Made by a program: the position numbers and the translations under genes. A DNA stretch of 46,336 nucleotides from Bacillota bacterium (GTDB lineage: Bacteria > Bacillota > Sulfobacillia > Sulfobacillales > JAIMBI01). Under the pieces are notes generated by a model. The model worked only from the letters and a program-made list of their open reading frames with translations, searched no databases and was not told where the DNA came from. The DNA is taken from assembly GCA_021846565.1 (NCBI GenBank), contig JAJZWS010000022.1, positions 1 to 46,336 on the forward strand, given 5' to 3'. The first letter of the stretch is position 1. Each line of letters opens with the position of its first letter. Positions 7,466 through 15,892 of this stretch are shown piece by piece.

Positions 7466-9142
7466 ATGTCCACCGTGAACGAGCCTAGTATACCGCATTC
7501 GCCTGCCCACCGTGGGAGCCCGCCATCGCGGCCCGCGGTGCGCATCTACATGGTGCTGACGCTGTTTCTATCCATCTTGGTTGACTATTGGCGCCTGCGT
7601 TGGACATTTCGCGCATACGGTCCCACGGCGGCTGAGGCCCGTCTCGAGCGAACCATGCGGCGCCAAGCCATACGGATCCGCGAGACGGCGGAGCGCATGG
7701 GTGGCCTGGTCGTTAAAGTGGGCCAATTCCTGTCCAGCCGACTGGACCTGCTGCCGAAGGTGTTTATCCAAGAGCTGGCCACCCTGCAGGATCGGGTGCG
7801 ACAGGCGCCGTGGGACGAGGTGCGGGTGATCCTTGAGACCGAGCTCGGGCCGTTGGAGCAAGCCTTCTTGTCATTCGAAACCACGCCGATGGCGTCGGCG
7901 TCCCTTGGCCAGGTGTACGGGGCGGTCGACTGGGATGGCCGTCGGCTGGCAGTGAAGGTGCAACGGCCGCACATTGACCGCATCGTGCACGCGGACCTCC
8001 AGGCGCTGGGGCTGGTGGTGTTGCTGGCCACGCGGCTGACCAACCTGTCCCGGACGTTTGACCTGCCGCGCCTGTTGGCGGAGTTTCGCCGCACCGTCTT
8101 AGAGGAGCTGGACTACGAGGCCGAAGCCCAGAACGCCGCCCGCATCCGAGAGGAAACGGTGGAACTGGCCGATCTCAAGATTCCCCATGTGCATCGGGAC
8201 CGGTCCACCCGACGGGTGCTCACCATGGAGCGGCTGGACGGCATAAAAATCTCCGACGTCGCCGGGCTGGACGCCCTCGACATTTCACGCCAGGCCCTGG
8301 CCGAGCGCGTGATTCACCTTTATCTGCACATGGTGATGGACTCCGGATTCTTCCACGCCGACCCCCATCCGGGCAATCTCCTCGTGCAGCCTGACGGCAC
8401 GCTCGTGCTGTTGGACTTCGGCATGGTGGGACACCTCCTCCCGGCCGCCCGGCGGCAGATGCGCCGCCTCTTTGTCGGGTTGTCCGAGCGCCGGCCGCAG
8501 GTGGTGGTGGACAGCCTGTTTGCGCTGGGCGTGCTGCACCCCGACGCCGACCGCCGGCGGCTCCGGTCGCGGGCCGCCTACCTGCTGGAGCGCTACTATG
8601 CGGAAACACTCCAGGACATGCGCCAGACGGACGTGGAGGCCATGCTCACCGACGTGGAGCAGCTGGTGCGGGAAGAGCCGATTCAGTTTCCGGCCCAGTT
8701 TGCCTTTCTCGGGCGCGCGGTCAGCATGCTGGTGGGTGTGGCCACGCACTTGGATCCCTCGGTGAACCTCGTGAAGCTGTTCACCCCCTACGCCCGCCGC
8801 TTCGTAACCCAGGAGGCCGGTGGCACAGCCGGGTACGCGTGGAACCGCACGAAAGAATGGGGCCAGTCGGTCCTGGCCCTGCCACCCATGGCCACCCGCG
8901 TACTGCGCCGGATCGAGGACGGGGAACTGGAGGCCCGCATTCAGTGGCCCGATGGCCAGGATGCGCTGGGCCGCCTGGATCGCGGCGTGGACGCCGTGGC
9001 CGGCGCCATTTATACGGTGGGCCTGCTCGCGATCGGCATTTGGCTCACCCGCATGGGCTGGACGCTGTCGGCTTTATTGGCCTGGGCCGCAGCCGCGGCC
9101 CGCTTGGCGTGGCGGGCCTTGAGCCGCCGTCGCCGCCGCTAG
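7466..9142 (+). CDS. UbiB/ABC1/ADCK-family atypical kinase, C-terminal membrane anchor
   Basis: The frame is open far upstream (from 6761), but the start is the ATG at 7466, with a GGAGG ribosome site seven bases before it. This gives 558 residues. Family marks are KVGQFLSSRLDLLP (84-97, the KxGQ inhibitory motif), the Ala-rich loop MASASLGQVYGA (142-153) in place of a P-loop, AVKVQRP with the ATP-binding Lys164, the catalytic HADPHPGN (297-304), and LLDFGMVGH with the DFG motif (317-319). One or two hydrophobic segments near the C-terminus (about 510-550) precede a poly-Arg tail. UbiB-type proteins support isoprenoid quinone homeostasis. Here the likely quinone is menaquinone, so the ubiquinone-based gene name is not used. 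Its stop codon overlaps that of the opposite-strand flavoprotein gene. Confidence 0.92.
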   Translation: MSTVNEPSIPHSPAHRGSPPSRPAVRIYMVLTLFLSILVDYWRLRWTFRAYGPTAAEARLERTMRRQAIRIRETAERMGGLVVKVGQFLSSRLDLLPKVFIQELATLQDRVRQAPWDEVRVILETELGPLEQAFLSFETTPMASASLGQVYGAVDWDGRRLAVKVQRPHIDRIVHADLQALGLVVLLATRLTNLSRTFDLPRLLAEFRRTVLEELDYEAEAQNAARIREETVELADLKIPHVHRDRSTRRVLTMERLDGIKISDVAGLDALDISRQALAERVIHLYLHMVMDSGFFHADPHPGNLLVQPDGTLVLLDFGMVGHLLPAARRQMRRLFVGLSERRPQVVVDSLFALGVLHPDADRRRLRSRAAYLLERYYAETLQDMRQTDVEAMLTDVEQLVREEPIQFPAQFAFLGRAVSMLVGVATHLDPSVNLVKLFTPYARRFVTQEAGGTAGYAWNRTKEWGQSVLALPPMATRVLRRIEDGELEARIQWPDGQDALGRLDRGVDAVAGAIYTVGLLAIGIWLTRMGWTLSALLAWAAAAARLAWRALSRRRRR

Positions 9143-10335
9143 CCGGTGAGGCGCCCCCGGAGCCGGCTGCCGTCGCCCACCGGCTCCCCGTCCACGATCA
9201 GCGCGCGCGCCCGGTCCATCCGATCCCACAGGTCGACGGCCAGCACACCCACCACGTGCTGATCTTCGAGATAAAACACGACCCCCCGCTTTTGGGGCTC
9301 CACCCAGTCTTCCACCGTGGCGAGCTGGCTGTCCAGCCGCCCGACGGCCTCAAAGCCCAGGTCAAACAGGTCCGAGTAGAAAAACGGCAGATAGTCGTAG
9401 GCCTGTTCCTGCCCCGCCATGTTGGCGCCCACGCATTCGCCGTGCCGATTGGCATGGTCCTCGTGCTCCATCCGCATCCGACGACCCAGCGCAGGCGATG
9501 GGAAATTGGCCACGTCGCCCGCCGCATAGACAGCTTCCACGGCGGTCGCGCCCAGCCGGTCCACCACGATGCCGTCGGGACAGTCCACCCCGAGGGCAGT
9601 CATCAGATCTACGCGCGGCACGATCCCGAGGCCCGCCACCACCCCGGACGCATCCAGTGCGGCCCCCGCGTCCGTGACCACACGCCAGGAGTCGTCGCCG
9701 CGCGCCTCAACGTGCGTCACCTGATGCCCCGCATGCACCGTCACCCCGCGTTGGGCGTAGTCCTCGGTGATGGCCGCCGACAGGCTCGGGGGCAAGAGGC
9801 GGCTCAACACGCCCGCCTCGGGCAAGACGAGATGCACATGCTTCCCCGCCAGCGTTAAGGCCGCCGCCATTTCCGCTCCGATGAATCCGCCCCCCACCAC
9901 CACTGCCTCGTGACCCCCTAACATGGCGCGGCGCAGGCGAAAGTAGTCCTCCACCGTGCGGAAGTACGTCACGCCCCTGGGATGGCCTGCCAGCTCTCGC
10001 GGCGCACCTCCGGTGGCCAGCAGCAGGCGCTCATAGGGGACGCGCACGCCCCCCGCCAGCCAGAGCTCGTGTGCGGCCGCGTCAATACGCTCGGCGCGCA
10101 CGCCGAGCCGGAGGTCCACCCGCAGCTGGTTGTAGTCCAAGCTGCGCCAGACGTTTTCCACCCGGCCGCCCTGCTTCCACAGCCCCTTGGACAGGGGCGG
10201 CCGATCGTAGGGCGGAAAGATTTCTTGGGACACCATTAAGACCGTACCATTTGGGTCCTGGCCACGAATGCCGCGCAGGGCAGCATCCGCCGCCATGCCG
10301 CCCCCCACCACCACATATTTGTACGCCGCTGTCAT
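9139..10335 (-). CDS. FAD-dependent NAD(P)H oxidoreductase, ferredoxin/rhodocoxin-reductase type
   Basis: A 398-residue pyridine-nucleotide disulphide oxidoreductase-fold flavoprotein (Pyr_redox_2). The N-terminal FAD-binding motif is VVVGGGMAADAALRGIR (residues 8-24). The segment YDRPPLSKGLW (43-53) is typical of ferredoxin, putidaredoxin and rhodocoxin reductases. The central NAD(P)H-binding motif is VVVGGGFIGAEMAAAL, and the second FAD motif is VYAAGDVANFP. There is no CxxxxC disulphide. Members pass electrons from NAD(P)H to a small iron-sulphur partner or reduce monodehydroascorbate or nitrite. No ferredoxin gene is adjacent; the Rieske protein at 13640 is the nearest iron-sulphur protein, but linkage is not shown. 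The ATG at 10335 has an AAGGGGG site. It ends tail to tail with the UbiB-family gene, the two stops sharing the bases CTAG. Confidence 0.87.
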   Translation of the reverse strand: MTAAYKYVVVGGGMAADAALRGIRGQDPNGTVLMVSQEIFPPYDRPPLSKGLWKQGGRVENVWRSLDYNQLRVDLRLGVRAERIDAAAHELWLAGGVRVPYERLLLATGGAPRELAGHPRGVTYFRTVEDYFRLRRAMLGGHEAVVVGGGFIGAEMAAALTLAGKHVHLVLPEAGVLSRLLPPSLSAAITEDYAQRGVTVHAGHQVTHVEARGDDSWRVVTDAGAALDASGVVAGLGIVPRVDLMTALGVDCPDGIVVDRLGATAVEAVYAAGDVANFPSPALGRRMRMEHEDHANRHGECVGANMAGQEQAYDYLPFFYSDLFDLGFEAVGRLDSQLATVEDWVEPQKRGVVFYLEDQHVVGVLAVDLWDRMDRARALIVDGEPVGDGSRLRGRLTG

Positions 10336-10470
10336 GCCGCGCCCCCTTCGTCCTTAACCGGAAGGCCCCCAATCGGCTGCCCACCCGGCCATCCCACTGG
10401 TCGCCACCGTACCACAATCTGGAGCGTGAGCGCTGCGCGGCTGGGGCACACTTATGCGAGGGTGAGGACA

Positions 10471-11943
10471 GTGCCGCTGTGGTGGACGATGTTTTGGGCG
10501 GTCGGTGCGGCGCTGGCCGTGGCATCGGCCGGGTTTTTGATGTTCAATGGTCTGGTGGCCCGGCTCATGATGGGGTCGCTGTATCGCTACGGTATGCGAG
10601 AGCTCACGGGGGCTCGGTATCCTATGAATCTGGGGTCCATGCTGAACCTCTTGCGGCGGGCCGACCCCCAAGTCTTTTTGGAAAACCTGCTGAGAACCCG
10701 GACGGATCAGGCGCTGGACCGGCCCATGGGCGGTCCGGCCCGCACCTCTCCGTGGGGTCAGCTGGTGTTCAACCCCGCCCAGGTGGCCAAGTTGCCAACG
10801 CCGACGGCCGCGGCCATCGACATGCGGGTGACCCTCGGGCCGAAGGCGCAGCGACCCTTGCAGTGCGACATCCCCATCGTGATCACCGGCATGTCGTTTG
10901 CGGGCGCCCTCTCGGAGCGCACGAAGATTGCCCTGGCGGACGCGGCGGACGCGGCCGGCACCGCCACCAACACCGGCGAAAATTATCTGCCTGCGGAGCG
11001 TCACCATGCCAAGCGCCTCATCGTGCAGTACCACCGCGGGACGTGGCCAAAATCCGCGCAGAACTATGCGCCGTGGCTGGACCAGGCGGATGCCATCGAA
11101 GTGCAGTTGGGGCAGGGGGCGCAGGCGGCGGCCACCCGCCGCACCCCGTCTCGCCGGCTGACGCCGGAGATGCGGGCCGTCATGGGCTTGGCCCCCGGCG
11201 AGGACGCGGTCATTGAAACCCGGCTCAAAAACATTCACCACCCCGAGGATGTGGCGCAGCGGATTGCCGACCTGAAAGCCGGGCACCCGGTGCCGGTGGG
11301 CGTGAAGCTCGCCCCGTCCGCGCGCCTGTTGCAGGACCTTCACCTAGTGATGGCGGCCGAGCCGGACTTTATCACGCTGGACGGGGGGGAGGGGGGTACG
11401 CACGGGGGCCCGCCCATCCTGCAGGACGACTTTGGCCTGCCGCTCATGGCAGCCCTCTCGTGGACGCACCACTACCTCCAGGACCGAGGTCTCCGGCACC
11501 GCGTGTCCATCATTGCCGCCGGCGGGCTACGCACCCCGGGCGACTTTTTAAAGGCCATGGCGCTCGGGGCAGACGCCGTCTACATCGGCTATGCGGCGCT
11601 CATGGCCATGGCAGCCGTCGAAGCCCCGCAGGTGATGCCGTGGGCCCCCCCGGAAGCGTTGTTCTACGCGTCCGGTCCCTCGCGCCAGCGCATGCAGATT
11701 GGCCGCGCCGCGCAGGCGCTGACCCACTTTTTGAAAAGCTGCACCGCGGAGATGGCGTTTGGCGTGGAGGCGCTGGGGCTTACGCGCGTCGCCGACGTGG
11801 GCCCCGACGACGTCGTCGCGCTTGACCCCTGGACCGCCCGGCTGGCGGGCGTCTCGAGCCTCGTGGACCACCGCCCCCGGGTGGAACCCTGGGAACGCTC
11901 CCCGCGCCCCGAGCACCAGCCCGAACACGCTCCTCCCCACTAG
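10471..11943 (+). CDS. Membrane-anchored FMN-binding glutamate-synthase-like protein
   Basis: Resembles the central/FMN half of glutamate synthase (PF01645). Marks are TGMSFAGALSERTKIALADAA and NTGENY, then IEVQLGQGAQ, VGVKLAP, ITLDGGEGGTHGGP (flavin site), and the phosphate-binding loop IIAAGGLRTPGDFLKAMALGADAVYIG. The amidotransferase and GXGXG domains of true GltB are absent, as is the Cys cluster for 3Fe-4S. An N-terminal membrane segment (FWAVGAALAVASAGFLMF) replaces them. The frame is open from a GTG at 10426 (505 residues). The GTG at 10471 is preferred because GAGGG lies eight bases upstream, giving 490 residues. These stand-alone proteins are usually of unknown substrate, so glutamate synthesis should not be assumed. 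Confidence 0.85.
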   Translation: MPLWWTMFWAVGAALAVASAGFLMFNGLVARLMMGSLYRYGMRELTGARYPMNLGSMLNLLRRADPQVFLENLLRTRTDQALDRPMGGPARTSPWGQLVFNPAQVAKLPTPTAAAIDMRVTLGPKAQRPLQCDIPIVITGMSFAGALSERTKIALADAADAAGTATNTGENYLPAERHHAKRLIVQYHRGTWPKSAQNYAPWLDQADAIEVQLGQGAQAAATRRTPSRRLTPEMRAVMGLAPGEDAVIETRLKNIHHPEDVAQRIADLKAGHPVPVGVKLAPSARLLQDLHLVMAAEPDFITLDGGEGGTHGGPPILQDDFGLPLMAALSWTHHYLQDRGLRHRVSIIAAGGLRTPGDFLKAMALGADAVYIGYAALMAMAAVEAPQVMPWAPPEALFYASGPSRQRMQIGRAAQALTHFLKSCTAEMAFGVEALGLTRVADVGPDDVVALDPWTARLAGVSSLVDHRPRVEPWERSPRPEHQPEHAPPH

Positions 11944-12784
11944 GGCGCCCCGGTTCGCGCCGGATGTCACGGTGTTCGCGCAGCGCGGTTCTTCAGGAGC
12001 TGCCCGGCAACAAGGTCCGGACGCCTTGCGCCGGCGTGCGCCGCGGCTTACGATACCGGCCCCAGGGACAGCTCGTTCAGTCGGGTGCGCACGATGATCG
12101 GGTGGTCGTTCGCGCGCATGTCATGGACCCCTCCGCGTACGACGGGTGTGCGCATTAGCGGATCGCCCCATGTCCCCCCAGACCCAGTGGAAGTTCCGGG
12201 CCTAGTGGATGCCTGGCTTCAGCGCTGGAACACCGCGACCGGCTCGCATCCCATTGTTCGCGCGGCAGAGCTCCACAGCGCGTTCGTGGACGGTAACGGT
12301 CGCATGGCGCGGCTCCTCACCAACTTGGATCTTGTGCGGCAGGGCTTGCGGCCGCCTTGCTGCTTCCTTCCGAGCGATTCACGTATTACAGTGCGCTGGC
12401 AGACGCTCGGCAGCCGCGTTGGAACCCTCTGGTCGGTCATCTTGCGCTCGCGGTTCATCGGGCATTTCAGCACTATTGGGAACCGTATCTTCCCCCACTC
12501 CCACCGCGCGCACACTCTCCGGGTCGGCACCCGGAACCGGCGCTTCCGTGAGGGCCCACCGCGCCTCGACGGGTCACTCCCCCGTCAGGCCACGACCAGC
12601 GCAGGCGCCAAGCGCGGCATGATGTGTGTCGGGTGGTGGGCTGGATGGGAAAGGCCGCCGGGCCGGTCGGTCTGAAAGCGCCGCGTGGGTCTTTCGCGTC
12701 GGTCCGATTGCGACAGAGGGGGTGCTCTGGCGGCCACCGAGGTGGGCGGCAGGAGTTTGCGCACGACCGGCGAATCGTTAGGAC
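11944..12784. other. 841-base gap holding only the Fic remnant
   Basis: Between the FMN-protein stop and the YgjP-type peptidase start the only family-recognisable sequence is the broken Fic gene at about 12060-12520. The first 115 bases and the last 260 bases show no convincing coding frame, RNA gene or repeat. Open frames on both strands there are arginine- and proline-rich and look like GC-driven chance frames. Confidence 0.5.
12060..12520 (+). pseudogene. Fic-domain protein pseudogene
   Basis: Remnant of a Fic (filamentation induced by cAMP) protein, a family that transfers AMP or similar groups to target proteins. Three frames carry consecutive pieces. One frame has RAHVMDPSAYDG and ends at a stop near 12158. 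A second has VRISGSPHVPPDPVEVPGL, HPIVRAAELHSAFVDGNGR and MARLLTNLDLVRQGL (about 12138-12350). A third has LLPSERFTYYSALADA and AVHRAFQHYWEPYL from about 12357. In an intact Fic motif, ELHxxFVxIHPFxDGNGR, the catalytic His sits in HPF. Here about seven residues between ELHSAF and DGNGR are missing, removing that His. The pattern of two frame changes plus a lost active site makes a functional product very unlikely. Confidence 0.72.
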
Positions 12785-13525
12785 ATGCGCACGGACACGT
12801 CTTATCGGTACCAGGTGACCTTGAATGGTCTGCCTGTGTCCTATCGGGTCGAAGTGCGGCCGCGCCGGCAGCACGCCGCCATCCAAATTACGGCGCAGCG
12901 CGACGTGGTCGTGCTCCTGCCCCCCCAAGTGTCCCCGGAGCAGGCGGAGGCGCTGCTCCGCCAGAAAGCCGCGTGGGTCACGCGGCATCTGACAGCGCCC
13001 TCGCGTCCGGTGGGACCTGCGCCGTTGGCCGATGGCAGCCCCATCTGGCTCTTGGGCGTTCCGCTCGTGCTGCGGTTCGAGGCGGGCGGCGCCTGGCACT
13101 TGGCACCGGATCCGGACCACGGCCTCGTCCGCCTGATCGTGCCCGACGCTGCGCCGCCAGGGGACGCCGCTCGCGTGGCCCGAAGCCTGGTGCAGGAGTG
13201 GCTGGTCGCACGGGCGGCGGCGTCCTTCACCGACGAGGTGGCGCGATGGCAGCCGCGGGTGGGCGGTCCCGTGGTGACCGCGCTCCGCGTGCGCGATTAC
13301 AAGACCCGCTGGGGCGTGGCGAGGTCGGACGGCACGCTGACGTTCAACTGGCGCCTCATCCAAGCGCCGGCGCACTGCCTCACGTATGTGGTGGTGCACG
13401 AACTGACCCACCTCCGCCATCCCCACCACCAAGACGCCTTCTGGCGCGCGGTGGCGCGCGTGCTGCCCGCCTATCCCGAGAGCAAGCAGTGGCTCTCCGC
13501 ACACGGCCAGGAACTCTATCACTAA
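12785..13525 (+). CDS. YgjP-like (M48/SprT-related) zinc metallopeptidase
   Basis: A 246-residue YgjP-like metallopeptidase-domain protein (DUF45, PF01863). The zinc site is HELTHLRHPHHQDAFW at 205-220: His205 and His209 of HExxH and His215 as third ligand, followed by the conserved FW. The upstream stretch RVRDYKTRWGVARSDGTLTFNWRLIQAP (about 168-195) matches the family's RxRxxKxRWGSC...LxxNWRLIxAP signature. The N-terminal half is a beta-rich domain with RVEVRPRRQHAAIQI. In other genomes these genes sometimes flank restriction systems, but none is seen here. The following Rieske-protein gene is on the same strand, 114 bases downstream. The substrate is unknown. Confidence 0.88.
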   Translation: MRTDTSYRYQVTLNGLPVSYRVEVRPRRQHAAIQITAQRDVVVLLPPQVSPEQAEALLRQKAAWVTRHLTAPSRPVGPAPLADGSPIWLLGVPLVLRFEAGGAWHLAPDPDHGLVRLIVPDAAPPGDAARVARSLVQEWLVARAAASFTDEVARWQPRVGGPVVTALRVRDYKTRWGVARSDGTLTFNWRLIQAPAHCLTYVVVHELTHLRHPHHQDAFWRAVARVLPAYPESKQWLSAHGQELYH

Positions 13526-13639
13526 CAGGCCGCGGCGCCTCTACGTCCAAAGCCCGATGACACCCTCCGGTGCCCGCGCTAAAGTGCATCCAGAGTCACC
13601 TGCCCAGCCCAGGGCGGGCCCCGGAGAGGAGAGACCGAG

Positions 13640-15412
13640 ATGGCAACCACAACAAGGGTCACGAGCGCGCCGCCGGTCCCGGGATCGCGCTTGGTCGATG
13701 TCGGTGTGTCCCTGAACGATTTGCCCGATGGCGGCCATCGCGTCGTCACCGTGGCCCAAACCCCCATCATGCTGTGGCGCACAGGTGACATCGTGCACGC
13801 CATGGATTCACGCTGCCCGCACATGGGGTATCCGCTCACCAAAGGCACGGTGGAGGCCGGCATTCTGCGGTGCCACTGGCATCACTGGCGTTTCGACCTG
13901 GCGTCGGGGGGCTGCTTCACCGCCGGGGGCGATGACGTCCCCACCTATGACGTCGCTATCGACGAGGCCGGACGCATTTCGGTTGGCGCCGCGCCACGCG
14001 GCGCCACCGCCGACACCCAACGGCAGCACGCCTGGACCCGCCTCGAAGAAGGCCTCCGTGAAAACCGGTCGTTCCTGCGTGTGCGCTCGCTCGTCACCCT
14101 GATGGGCCAGGGCGCCACCCCGGCCGAGGTCGCGTCGCGGGCCACCCGCTTGGCGCTCCTGTACAGCCGGTCCGGTGTGTCCACCGGACTGGTGGTGCTG
14201 GCCAGCGTGCTGAACGTGCTGGACGCCACCGCCCTGACCCCGGAAGAGCAGGTGTTGGGCCTGGCACACAGCCTCGGTCACATTGCAGGGGACATCTCGG
14301 CCCGCTCGCCCAAACGTCCGGAGATGGGCCTGCCCGAGCCGTTGCCGACTCGCGACCAGCTGGCGGTCTGGTTCCAGGAATTTCTCGAGGAGCGCGAAAC
14401 CGCCGGGGCCGAACGTTGCCTGCGCACGCTGCTCGAGGACCCCGACGCCATCGAGGAAGCGCTGACTTGGCTGCTACAGGCGGCCACGCGGCACGTCTTT
14501 TTGTCAACCGGCCACGTGCTGGACTTTCTCAACAAGACGCGCGAACTGACCCACCACCTGTCCGGCGACCCCGCCACCGTGACCGAGGTCCTGGTAGGCA
14601 TGCTGACGCCCATTGCCGACGGCTTCCGGCACGAAGAAGACCTGGACTGGCAGGACCTGCTGCCGCTCCTGGCCGAGGCCGAGCGCGCCCCATCCCAGGC
14701 TCCCACACTGTCGGTCGCCGTCCTTTTGGGCGACGACCCGCACGCCCTCACCCAGGCCATGGCCGGTGCGTTCTTCGGCGGCACCCCAGTGGTGGAACTG
14801 GCCCGCCTGCAAGCCGAGGCCGCGATCCGCCGGCTGGGACGCTTCCCCGTGGCCAATGCGGACGACTGGGACACCGTGCACCACCTGGTCACAAACGCCA
14901 ACGGCGTCCTGGGACTGGCCGAGGCGCTGGGGGGCCGAGACCGGGACACCGATCGAGCGCTGTACCGGGCCGTGATGCACAGCGCGCTGTACGGCTATCT
15001 GAACCGATTTCTGAACATGCCGCGGCACTATCTGCCGGGCGAGAACCGCCCGGTGCGCCCCGACGGCGACCCCGACACCATCCGCGACCACTGGATGGCG
15101 GCCATGGCCAACGGCCAAACCGACGACGCCGCGTGGCGGGCCGCGGAACTCTTGATGAGTCAGCCAGCGGACAGCGTGGCCGCCACGTGGGTGCGGGCCG
15201 TGTGGCGCGAAGACCAAGGCTTCCACGCGATGCAAGCCTTGGACGCCGCCTTGTCACTGGAGCGGCGCCTGGCGAACCGTCTGGACGGACACTGGCCGCT
15301 GCTGGCGGGCACGCGGTTCACCACGGCCCAGCGCGACCGCCGACTGGTGCAGTGGGAAACGGACACCGCCTTTAAGCTGGCTCGGGGCGAGCAGCTCGTG
15401 GACCCGGAGTGA
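13640..15412 (+). CDS. Rieske [2Fe-2S] protein with large uncharacterised helical C-terminal region
   Basis: A 590-residue protein. Residues about 18-115 form a Rieske domain: CPHMGYPLTKG (Cys59, His61) and CHWHHWRFDL (Cys78, His81), the CxH...CxxH ligand set of ferredoxin- or dioxygenase-type Rieske domains. Residues about 130-590 are predominantly helical and not recognised. They contain repeated His/Glu-rich points (AHSLGHIAGDI, TGHVLDFLNKTRELTHHL, FRHEEDLDW, DTVHHLVTN) that could hold a metal or substrate. This is not the usual alpha-subunit ring-hydroxylase C-terminal domain: its 2-His-1-carboxylate signature is not visible. There is no signal peptide. The ATG at 13640 has a GGAGAGGAGAG site upstream. 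It is probably a soluble oxygenase or electron-transfer enzyme, but the function is open. Confidence 0.8.
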   Translation: MATTTRVTSAPPVPGSRLVDVGVSLNDLPDGGHRVVTVAQTPIMLWRTGDIVHAMDSRCPHMGYPLTKGTVEAGILRCHWHHWRFDLASGGCFTAGGDDVPTYDVAIDEAGRISVGAAPRGATADTQRQHAWTRLEEGLRENRSFLRVRSLVTLMGQGATPAEVASRATRLALLYSRSGVSTGLVVLASVLNVLDATALTPEEQVLGLAHSLGHIAGDISARSPKRPEMGLPEPLPTRDQLAVWFQEFLEERETAGAERCLRTLLEDPDAIEEALTWLLQAATRHVFLSTGHVLDFLNKTRELTHHLSGDPATVTEVLVGMLTPIADGFRHEEDLDWQDLLPLLAEAERAPSQAPTLSVAVLLGDDPHALTQAMAGAFFGGTPVVELARLQAEAAIRRLGRFPVANADDWDTVHHLVTNANGVLGLAEALGGRDRDTDRALYRAVMHSALYGYLNRFLNMPRHYLPGENRPVRPDGDPDTIRDHWMAAMANGQTDDAAWRAAELLMSQPADSVAATWVRAVWREDQGFHAMQALDAALSLERRLANRLDGHWPLLAGTRFTTAQRDRRLVQWETDTAFKLARGEQLVDPE

Positions 15413-15418
15413 TTTCCT

Positions 15419-15456
15419 GAGCGATCCCGACCCGTGGATTCCCAAGGGATCCGCTC
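15419..15456 (+). terminator. Terminator-like hairpin after the Rieske gene
   Basis: Seven bases after the stop, GAGCG-ATCCC pairs with GGGAT-(C)-CGCTC, ten pairs with one bulged base and a 17-base loop. A second imperfect hairpin (CGAACC...GGTTCG) follows at 15457-15484. No T-run follows. Confidence 0.45.
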
Positions 15457-15892
15457 GAACCCCGCGGCCCCCTGCGAGGTTCGATCGGATCGCGGGCGCC
15501 CAACGACGTTCACCGCCAGGGACGCGCGGACGGATGGTTACGCATGACGGCCAGCACCACACCACACTCCGCACGGCCACGAGGCACTGCGTCGGTAAAA
15601 CCGAAACGCTCCAGCCACACTGACCCAGTGGCCTCGACGATCCCTGACCGGCGGGCGTCTGGTTGCGCTGGCCGCATGGGTCCGCACCCTGGCGCACCGC
15701 TGGCTCCTACGGGGGTCCGGCGGCAGGCAGATCCTCCGGCGATTGACGCCCGGCGACCGCCCCACAACACACGGCGGTCCTGATGGGGAACGCCCAGGTG
15801 ACGGGTGATGGGCGGCTCTTTGCCAGGGCGGTCTCGAGGACACCAGGAGGCGGCGGCCGGACGCCGCCGCCTCAAAGTGCGTCTCCTGTTGC
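15457..15892. other. Gene-free stretch between the Rieske gene and the peptide-binding pseudogene
   Basis: Apart from the hairpins at 15419-15484 and 15847-15873 I see nothing supportable. Overlapping frames on both strands are Arg/Pro-rich, none with a family signature or good ribosome site. Confidence 0.4.
15847..15873 (-). terminator. Terminator-like hairpin after the peptide-binding protein pseudogene
   Basis: A perfect 11-pair stem (GAGGCGGCGGC and complement) with a five-base loop begins 19 bases past the 15893 stop. As with the hairpin after glmS, there is no T-run. Confidence 0.55.

Noticed and set aside
15457-15500. tRNA-like GGTTCGATC stretch
   Set aside because: Resembles a T-loop, but no acceptor, D or anticodon arms can be folded around it; it is better explained as the right arm of an imperfect hairpin.
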